Source of the DNA: Symbiodinium natans
Taxonomy: Eukaryota > Sar > Dinophyceae > Suessiales > Symbiodiniaceae
Assembly: GCA_905221605.1 (NCBI GenBank)
Contig: CAJNDS010002411.1
Location: 248,001 to 312,000, forward strand
Direction: 5' to 3'
Length of the DNA stretch: 64,000 nt
The position numbers and the translations under genes were made by a program. Below, piece by piece: positions 56,469 through 64,000 of the stretch; within the stretch, counting starts at the first letter, position 1; every line of letters starts with the position of its first letter. The notes under the pieces are model-generated. The model was not told the origin of the DNA, did not search any database, and saw only the letters and a list, made by a program, of their open reading frames with translations.

Positions 56469-59247
56469 ATGATGGATGCAAGACTTCAGCTGTCCGAGGA
56501 GGCTCAGGGAGACATTTGTAGAGGCCACAGGAGCCCCCGAACACTTTCCTCAGGTCGCGGCTGCCATGCGAATCGGTAAACCTGTGGTCGTCTCTTGGGT
56601 TGCAAACATGGTCTCTCGTGGCAGTTGGCATCAGTTGACCCCCTTTTTTGGGGGGGGAGCCCTCGAGGCCTTGGAATCCACGATCATCTCGCACGGCATG
56701 TTCCTAGCTCATCCTAGCTTGTTGAGCATGTTGTTGAGTGTGTTAAGCGTGCCCGTAGCATGACAGTAGCATGGCAGAACCTTGCTTCCCAGAGGCCGTA
56801 CCCTCAAAACCTGCAAACCGCAAAGGAAGTGGAGGCACTGGGCTGGCAAATGATGGCATGGCATCTTCAATCCTTGCCTGTGGAAGGCGGTTTTGCGTGA
56901 CCGGGGTGTGGTGCCGGCGACCATCGGAATACTGAAGGGGCGCGTGCATGCCGCGCCTGCTGCATTTAACCCGTTCACACGAGCCTGCTCGCGAGCCTGC
57001 TCGCGTCTGCGTGCGCGGCTGCGTGGGGGCAATGCAGGTTGGAATGAATGCCGATCAGCTCGAGGACACCCGGCCAAGTTTGCGGATGTTTTAGGACGTT
57101 TTGTGCCGAGCAGACCTGCAGACTGCAGATTGCAGGCCCTGGCAAAGCTCGGCCTGGAATGCCGCAAGGCAGTCTGGGAAGGGCCATGTCTGCCCTCTGG
57201 GTGCCCGATATCGACGGTCCTGAGACCGTCCCTTTGCTTTTTCCCTTTTTCGGAGGTCAGCCGGAGAGACATTGCAGCAGTACTAGCCAAGCGCCAGGAG
57301 ACCGAAGCGTGTGTGGGAGTGTTCGCAGTGGGTGTTCTCTCACAGTGGTTTATATAGACGTTTGAGGAGCGAGTGCCGTTCGGAATGCCCTCTTCGAATG
57401 CAATCAGGATGGTGCAACCACCGTGTCTTCCACTATGGTTTTCGCCAGCAAGGCTCGGTCAACCTTGGCACTTAGTAGTGGGTGCAATCCTCATATATCC
57501 TCATGTGTTTCTGAGCTGACAGGCTGGAATACCCATCTTCGTGACCGGGGGAATTGGTGGAGTACACCGAGGGGCAGATGCCACGTGGGATGTCGGGCAC
57601 CAACAGCACCTTCAAGTGTTTTGGAAGCAGAGGTGAAAGAAACGTGCTCTGAGGTGTCGGCTGACCTGACGGAGCTTGGGCTGGATGCACAGTTGTACAA
57701 TGTTGTACAGCGGTGTCTTTCAGTTTCTCCGCTCCACTTGAAGATTGGACACTTGCAGCTGAAGGCGAACTCCTGTTTGTGTTGTCTGCGCGGGTGCGAA
57801 AAGTATTCTGGATCTTCCCAGGACGTTGCATGACTCCCATCACAAGACCTCACGAGTGTATCCGAACTTGCATCTGTCGGTCCATCTGTGGTTCGTGAAT
57901 CTGATGTGTTGCAGGACGTTGGAATTCCTGGAAACGTCCTACTGGCGAATTGAAACACGTTAATTCGACGCTACATGAGGGACCGTTGGAATGAGAGCTT
58001 GAAGACATCAAATCTGGCGCAGCAAGGCAGGGTGTCTGCGCCTTGCCCTCAATGCAACAGCTCTGAGTGTTCGCCTACAGATGATCAAGACACGTCCAAG
58101 ATGCATAAGGTGGCTGGCTACAGGACCAGTGACTTTCCCGCCTTCTTCACGCATGGCTCTGAGCTTCGCGAGTGCCATCCTATGCCAGAAAGGGCTCCGC
58201 TCTCTCGGAAGGGGGATCTAAGTTGGCCATCGAGGCCGCGGAGTGGTTTGCCCACCAGTTGCAGCGGCCGTCCCAGAAGATCTTCCTTCATCCCATTCGC
58301 AGACCACAACAACAAGCTGTTGAGTGTTTGACTGATTGAGTGATATTGAGTGCTTGAGTGTGTATCACCCATCCTTTTTACAAGCCGCATGATGCAGCCA
58401 AACAAAGCAACCATGAAGCAACCATCACATGTCGGACGAAACATTACAAGTCGGACTCTAAGCTGGTCGCGGCTGAAGCCGACCAGGTGTCGATGGGCCG
58501 GAAGAGGCGCCCGGTGAACTTTGTGCTTCGGTTTGAGACAGCTCTTTGACCAGCGAGAGTGAAAGTTTCTTAAATACGTTGCTTCTTCTGAGCGTCGGCG
58601 GTTCCGAAGTGATACGAAATCCAGAAGGCTGCAAGAGTTCTGGCTGAGCAGCTGCAGATGAGTCTTGGCTCTGCTCGGCTCTAAGAAGAGCTGCGCTCAA
58701 CTTCGTGTGCAATTTTCGTGTAGAAATTTTCAGAGAAAGCAAAAAAACAATGGGGGAGAAAGCAGTGTTTGCAACTGCGGATTTCTTGGGCATCTGGTTG
58801 CCGTGCCTAGAACCGAGGGCATGGTGCTGGCCGTGCCGGTGCCTGAAAGCCTGGCTGCAGAGGGCGCGAAAGTGGAGGAGGCTACCAGGCAAGCTGGGAC
58901 TTGGTTTGTCTTGGGTTTTTTTGTCTTATCTTGGCACCGGCTTAGCATGGCAGGACAGCAGTGGAGGAGAGCGCTAAGTTGGACGTTCGCGGGAACGAGG
59001 TTTCGCAGTTGCAACAACCACTTTGAGCTGGTTTGGCAGGTTGCGCCGTGGCAATCCGTGTCAGGTCACACCCTTCCTTTTGAAGCGCATCAACGAGCTC
59101 ACAGGGGGTGAGTGCACCACTCAATGTTGTAGACAGTGGAGTGCTGAGTACACGCTCTCGTTGTCCAGGTCTCTTCGCTCCAACATTGCCCTGGTCAAAC
59201 ACAACGCTGAGGTCCCGACTCGACATTCCAGAATTCCAGAGCGCTGA
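56469..59247 (+). CDS. psuG: Pseudouridine-5'-phosphate glycosidase
   Basis: This enzyme splits pseudouridine 5'-phosphate to uracil and ribose 5-phosphate. Exons: 56469-56501, 56554-56589 (MRIGKPVV), 56668-56699 (ALESTIISHG), 56795-56834 (PYPQNLQTAKEVE), 56887-56949 (GVVPATIGILKGR), 57038-57064, 57136-57168, 57256-57297 (VSRRDIAAVLA), 57408-57452 (TTVSSTMVFASK), 57523-57591 (VTGGIGGVHRGADATWD), 57654-57679 (VSADLTELG), 57765-57821 (TPVCVVCAGAKSILDLP), from 57915 (TLEFLET), 58110-~58171 (VAGYRTSDFPAFFTHGSELR), 58625-58672 (AARVLAEQLQMSLGS), 58818-58880 (GMVLAVPVPESLAAEG), 58980-58999, 59065-59111 (VTPFLLKRINELTGGE) and 59169-59247 (SLRSNIALVKHNA, stop). The active-site regions ALEST, the metal-binding D in DVSADL and the AGxKSILD lysine are all present. 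Three donors are GA. Exons between 57936 and 58624 are partly unresolved. The two introns with 10-bp flanking repeats are 57822-57914 and 58881-58979. The C-terminus after KHNA is atypical. Confidence 0.93.
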
Positions 59248-60887
59248 TACACACGGCATGCATGACAGTGTCTCTGCATCCCTGGTCTTCCCTCCACAAT
59301 CGCAGTCGCTAGTTGTTAACAAGGCCCTGACACCCCAAGAATAGAGCGCTTGGTTCGGTGTCCCCGCTTTAGATCGCGAACACATCCGAAGGTCGGAGCT
59401 GCAGTTGCTCTTGAGCTCGCAAGACTGCGCCGCGCATCGCGTCTCTGACCAACTGGCCCTCAGAAGCAAAATGCTTTCTGGCAAGAAGGTTTCCCGGCAA
59501 GATGCAAGAAGGAAGTGGTCTGCGCACATTTTGTCAAGCTTGTCGTGCTGTCTTCACCTTCATGGCCCGAGCAGTGAAGTTTTCATGGCAGTTTCGGTAC
59601 TGAGCACAAAAACCACGCGCTGAGAAGGCAGTCGAAGCATCGCAGCCGCGGTGAAGGATGTGAGAAGCCCAAACTCCACAGAACTCGGTAGCATCGTGTT
59701 CTGCTACTTAAGCCACTGTCCCGACAGAGCTCATCTGGCCGAATGTGTGCAGCATCGGCCAGGCCAGTGTCCCATCCTGTGCCATCCTGTGCCATCGGCT
59801 TTAAGTATGTATCTCCGTGGCATTGCTCTGAAGGCATGGAGGGGAGCATGTCTATGCAATCTCTCCCTCAGAAGGACTCGCCTGGCTATAAATGTGAGCG
59901 GGAAATATAAGCGTTGACTGTGCAAGTTTTTTTGATGTACATCCGCTCCATCCAAACAAGTAGATGCTCCAAAAGAAGCAAACTGCGACAGTCTTGGAGC
60001 CTTCTCGCTGTGAGGAAGATTCACAAGATGATGCCGGCGAGAGTGCGACATGCTCAAAGCTTGCTTTAGAGCGGTTGCTTCATCGCCTGCGCGAGTCCGC
60101 GGGGTGTGAGCCAGGCTCACTTCTCACACGGCTTTTCGCTATGGAACTGGGGATTCAGGTGTGTGTGGATGGTTGGTCAATTAGTTCCATTCGACCTGTC
60201 TTGAAACACGGACCAAGGAGTCTAGCACTTGTTCGAGTTCTCAGCTGTCAAACCTCTGTGGGCAATGAAGGTGACTGCTAGGCACTTCCCAGAGGCTCGC
60301 TGGGGATATTGTAGAGTTGGGCACTTCAGGGACTCTTTGGTGGGGAACAATCCACCCGAAAGCAAAAAAGACCTCATTTACAGTTGCGAATCTCTTCTTT
60401 GCTGCTGCCTCTGGGGATACTCTGAGATACTCTGGGGTGGGATACGGGTGATGGGCGAGGAGAGAAGAAGAATCTCGTTTTTTATCGAACAAGCCCGCAC
60501 CGAGGGTGGGGAACAAGCAGGGGGGGCGATGATTTCTCTTGGCTTGTGTTGTGATAAGTGACAAATAACATTCCCGGGGTTGCTCTAAGACTCTCTCTTT
60601 TCCGTTCTCCGCTTTCACATCCGCGTGTTTTTCAATTTTGGTTCCGCAGCACAAGCGGTGGCCCTACAATTTTGCACAATGGGTTCAGGCGCTCTCAGAC
60701 TGCATTTCAAGCTTCTCCCAGGCCCGAGGGCCTTCCAAGGCGCTGCAGGAACAGCAGGAATGAACCGGGCAGAAGCGGCACAAGGCAAAAACAGTTGGAA
60801 AGTTGCGCTCCACTCTGATCGCCGCGCCGGCCTTCGGGTCTCAGCGGAAGGGCTTGCTTGTTTAATTGATTGGTTCCTGCAGCTACC
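59248..60887. other. Intergenic stretch, possibly the 5' end of the kinesin gene
   Basis: Frames at 59964-60281 (EPSRCEEDSQDDAGESATCS, KLALERLLHRLRESAGCEPG) look coding-like but have no family motif. They may be N-terminal exons of the kinesin. No pseudouridine kinase, which often accompanies the glycosidase, was found here. Confidence 0.35.
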
Positions 60888-63640
60888 CGTGGCCGAGATC
60901 CGTGTCCACATCCGCGTACGGCCGCCAACCGACCGGGAGATTGCCGTCGGCACTGTCCAGGTGCGCAGGGTGCGCGAGGTAGCAACAACGACTGCAGGAG
61001 TGAGGGGGAATCTCCCAAGACCTTGTCAGTCAAGAGTCAAGACACAGAGGTGGAAGTATCCGAACATCTTGAAGCAAGTGGGGTTTAGAGAGGTGGTGCT
61101 TTTGCCCTGATCCTGGGGTAGGCTGTGTTCGTTGAGGGGAGCTCCGTGGTCGTCAAGTCGGATCCACCAAGGCTCGGCGCCACCAGAAGAACCATGCTAC
61201 TCTTAGCGTAAAGAGATACCTTGCCCTTGCTCTTACCCTTGTTTTGATGTTCTTGCTGCACAAATGCATTGGCTTCTTCTGAGCGAAACTGCCATGGGAG
61301 GAGGTGGCCCCTTTCTTGGCAGGTGAACGCTGACCCCATCATATTGCAGCTGAGGGGGTTGATGTGCTGCGGCCAATGGGGTTGGATAGGGACTCCTCTT
61401 CCTCGGGGCCTCTGTCTCCTTCCTTTGTTGTCTTAAGATCTCTGCGTGGATCGCTGGCTGTGGTGCAATGTGTCAGTCATATCTAGGATTTCCCAAAGAC
61501 TCGCAACCGAGCTGCCGCAGCTAGGGTGCGGTGTTTTGGTACCGGCTTGAGTGTTAGACTTAGACGGGCTTGGCATGTCTGATGCAGGAGCTTTGCTTTC
61601 GACGGCGTTTTAGGAGAGTCCTCTACACAGCAGGACCTCCCAAGTGCCGGAGATGGACATGTAGAATACTCCAACTGGTTCATTGTGACTTCCAGCGGAG
61701 GACGTTTTCGAGTCACTGGGCAGAATGGCCGCGCATCCCAGAGTCAAAGACGGTTTCCAAGCGGGCTTGGTGCCTTGTGGCCAAAGGTCGGCTCGAGCTG
61801 CTTGGCGGGCTACAACGGGTTGGGGGCTCGAAGCGGCAGTACAGTCGCAGTGGAACGGAGCTCTTTGAGCAGATGCTGACTCCCAGAGGAGCGTGTACGT
61901 CTATGGACAGACAGGGGCCGGAAAGACGCACACCATGCGCCTCTCCTAGTGGTCCTATCTGCAATTGCAGGATGTTTAGATCGATGCGTGCCAGATGTGT
62001 GTCACATGCGCACCGCATGTGCACTACATATGCACCACATGTGCACCACATGTGCACCACATGTGCAACTGCAAGGTGTGGTCCGATAACCTCTGTGCAA
62101 TCCATGCAGCTCGGGGCCAAGACCGGTTTGCAAGGTTGCGGCATGTCCATAATATGAAAAGAGCGCAAGTGCAGGCGGAAGCTCAAGCGTGCAGAGATTT
62201 GGGCCAAGCTCGGCCAAGGTTTGATGAGCGCCGTGGCATCATCTGCCGAATGCTGGACTACGTCTTCTCTGAGGACCTAGGGGCCTAGCCGGGGTGACAC
62301 TGCAGTGATAGGTGTGCAAGCCCGCAGGTTGCAAGAAGAGGGGCAGAAGAGACTGGGGTCGAACATTCCTGCTTGGCTCCCGGTCTGGGATCTTCATCCG
62401 CACTCTGTGTGAAGTTCGACGACGTACGTGCATGGGCCAGTTTTGCCATTTGGAGGCAGATGCTCTTTCCTAGAGATCTACAAGGCTGTCTTCTCGCCGT
62501 GCGGTTCGCACGTTCCATCTTCCTTGTGCTCCTTGAATGTCTCTTCTCTGCGAGGAGCAGATTACTGATCTCCTGGCCGGCAGCTTACAAAGTCGTTTTG
62601 TTGTACGTGGCTTTCCATATCTTGAGTTTTGCAGCTTGGGCTTGCAAACGGTGATTCCGCACCTGTCCTATCTAGGCTGCAACTCCCCTCAGTCCCAATG
62701 CTTCGCTGTGACGCCCTGTGTCCCGAAAGTCAGAACGCCTCACTCGACGGAAAAAACCTCGAAGTCGAAGGCTTTGGCATCGGGATCACGGGCTCGGAGT
62801 TTCAGGTTAGGTGAAACCACGCGACATGACCCGTCCAAGAGCTTAGGGGACCTACCTTCCCAGGAGCCATCGAACACGAACTTGCAAGTGCGGGAGGACC
62901 CGGCCAGAGTGCATCCGTAAAAGCGATTTGGTATGCCATGCGTTGCTCAAGCCGAATCCTGCATAAACGGCATTCCATGCGTGCCAAATCCCTGCGAGGA
63001 CATGAACCGAGGGGTGTATGTTGAGAGGCTCAGTGAAGTCACCGTCGGATCCCTGACAGAAGCTTTCCAGGCCTGGGTGACAGAACAGAACAGCCAGATG
63101 TAATTGTCCATCTTGTTGCAGAGCTGACTATGCCGCAACACTAGACCCTTTGCAAAGACAAGGGAACCAATGTGAACGATGCGAACGCTGTAAGCTGCTT
63201 GAAAGCTGCAGGCGCTCTGGCGAGGGTTGCAGCAGCGGCAGGTAGGTTTGTACCCCAGTGTCCACCGCCCACATACACAGCACAACCACGGACAACCAAG
63301 GCTCTACCCACATGAACGAGCGCAGCTCAAGATCGCATGCAGCCGGGCACCGGGACAAACAAGCTGCTGTGTATAGGGCATCTGAGGGCGGAGACTCGAG
63401 GTGTTTACGCTCTACGTGGAGGCTGTGGCCTTCGAAATGCGGTGCATGTCGCAGCACCCCTCTTGATCCTCTTTCTTGTTTTTGTTCCTTTTTGATCCCT
63501 CTTGGATCCTTGTTTGTCGCAGCCAGAAGCCTGCGGACGCCATGTATGCATGAGCTTGCAGAATGGACTCCAACATTCAGACTTCAAGCCTTCAAAAAGC
63601 CCTCGCAAGTGCAATCCTCAGTGAGCACACAGGCCAGCAA
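60888..63640 (+). CDS. Kinesin motor protein (partial, runs off the right edge)
   Basis: The motor domain is rebuilt from short exons in the correct order: VAEIRVHIRVRPPTDREIA (from ~60892), EDVFESLGRMAAHPR (61696-61742), VGSSCLAGYNG (61787-61818), SVYVYGQTGAGKTHTM (from 61889, the P-loop), FDERRGIICRMLDYVFSE (62219-62274), CSFLEIYK (62460-62484), EQITDLLAG (from 62555), NLQVREDP (62864-62902), DMNRGVYVERLSEVTVGSLT (62999-63070), ALWRGLQQRQV (63212-63245), THMNERSSRSHA (63301-63341, switch I) and VFTLYVEA (from 63401). Donors are GT or GC. The introns include one of only 44 nt (61743-61786). The exons with switch II (DLAGSE) and the neck were not found inside the window. A fragment around 63560 (SNIQTSSL or NGLQHSDF) may lead into it. 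Motor features and the central position of the P-loop suggest a plus-end N-terminal kinesin, perhaps of the kinesin-12 type; the subfamily is uncertain. Confidence 0.9.
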
Positions 63641-64000
63641 TTGAGCACGTTTGCGTACGCTCAGAGTGACTGGAAAGTCAGCCACAAGTTGCTGGCCGGC
63701 CGTCCGAGCTGCCCATGAAAGCAATCAGTGTCTTGCCTCATATAGCCTCTAACGTTTGACTTTTTCCATGGGTGCATGCAGGTGGTTTTAGCCTCTAGTA
63801 TAGCAGTATAGCATGGCGAAGTATTGAAGGCGATGTTCCTTCAGAGCTGCTGCGGCATCCTGCAGGATGAGACTTGGCAGCGCGTCAGATTGGCCCTGAT
63901 CTGCTTGGGGGCTGGTTTAGGGTCTTGATGGTTCAGGGTTCTTTTGCATCTCCCCTTTCGGAAAGGGACGCCGCAGCCATCGCGCACAGCTCTCGGGACG
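63641..64000. other. Window end, probably inside the kinesin gene
   Basis: No exon could be recognised. GTTTAGGGTCTTGATGG near 63916 is another telomere-like fragment. This is probably intron sequence. Confidence 0.35.

Noticed and set aside
61850-61888. TELFEQMLTP, resembling the kinesin segment before the P-loop
   Set aside because: It comes after CLAGYNG, which is the wrong order. The exon join GYNG to SVYVYGQTG is in phase only if this segment is intron, so the resemblance is chance.

Overview
This looks like nuclear DNA of a dinoflagellate, probably of the Symbiodinium/Suessiales type. The evidence is in the sequence. Every gene I can recognise lies on the + strand. Most are cut into very short exons by introns of about 45-150 nt. 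The donor sites I could fix by reading frame and protein family are mostly GC (about 40), with GT second (about 20) and a few GA; every acceptor is AG. A ribosomal protein gene is present twice in tandem. No rRNA, tRNA, CRISPR or bacterial operon is visible. Because exons are short, most long open frames here are accidental, and the genes were rebuilt exon by exon from protein-family motifs and splice phase.

Layout, left to right: 3' end of an unknown gene (1-102); membrane-protein exon (2690-3157); GTPBP1/2-like translational GTPase that stops short (about 4187-7552); two complete tandem genes for ribosomal protein eL24 (7684-9841 and 10028-12162); a gene-poor stretch with AT-rich palindromes, degenerate telomere-like repeats and G-runs (12.2-16.0 kb); Rab-type small GTPase (16026-~17093); single-exon Neuralized-domain protein (18320-19771); a long poorly resolved region with scattered candidate exons and large simple repeats (19.8-34.4 kb); single-exon helical protein (34466-35857); acyltransferase-3 family membrane protein (36944-~40256); membrane-anchored beta-propeller protein with GPEDP and EKNWxPF motifs (~41130-~44935); an uncharacterised protein with a module I know only as recurring in algal proteins (to 49188); Mei2-like RNA-binding protein (~50300-53681); single-exon START-domain lipid-binding protein (54578-55423); pseudouridine-5'-phosphate glycosidase (56469-59247); and a kinesin motor gene that runs off the right edge (~60888 onward).

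The genes do not form one pathway. They are a typical eukaryotic mix: translation, vesicle traffic, cytoskeleton, lipid binding, glycan or acyl modification, RNA binding and nucleoside catabolism. The most interesting signals are structural. Three introns, in two genes, are each flanked by a 10-bp direct repeat exactly spanning the splice sites, as expected of recently inserted intron-like elements. The two eL24 genes keep nearly identical exons but have unrelated introns, and they share a 15-bp upstream block and a 3' stem-loop. Three intronless genes sit among intron-dense neighbours.

Exon coordinates given to the base were checked by reading-frame phase but not by transcript data. Where a gene's first or last exon could not be found, this is stated.
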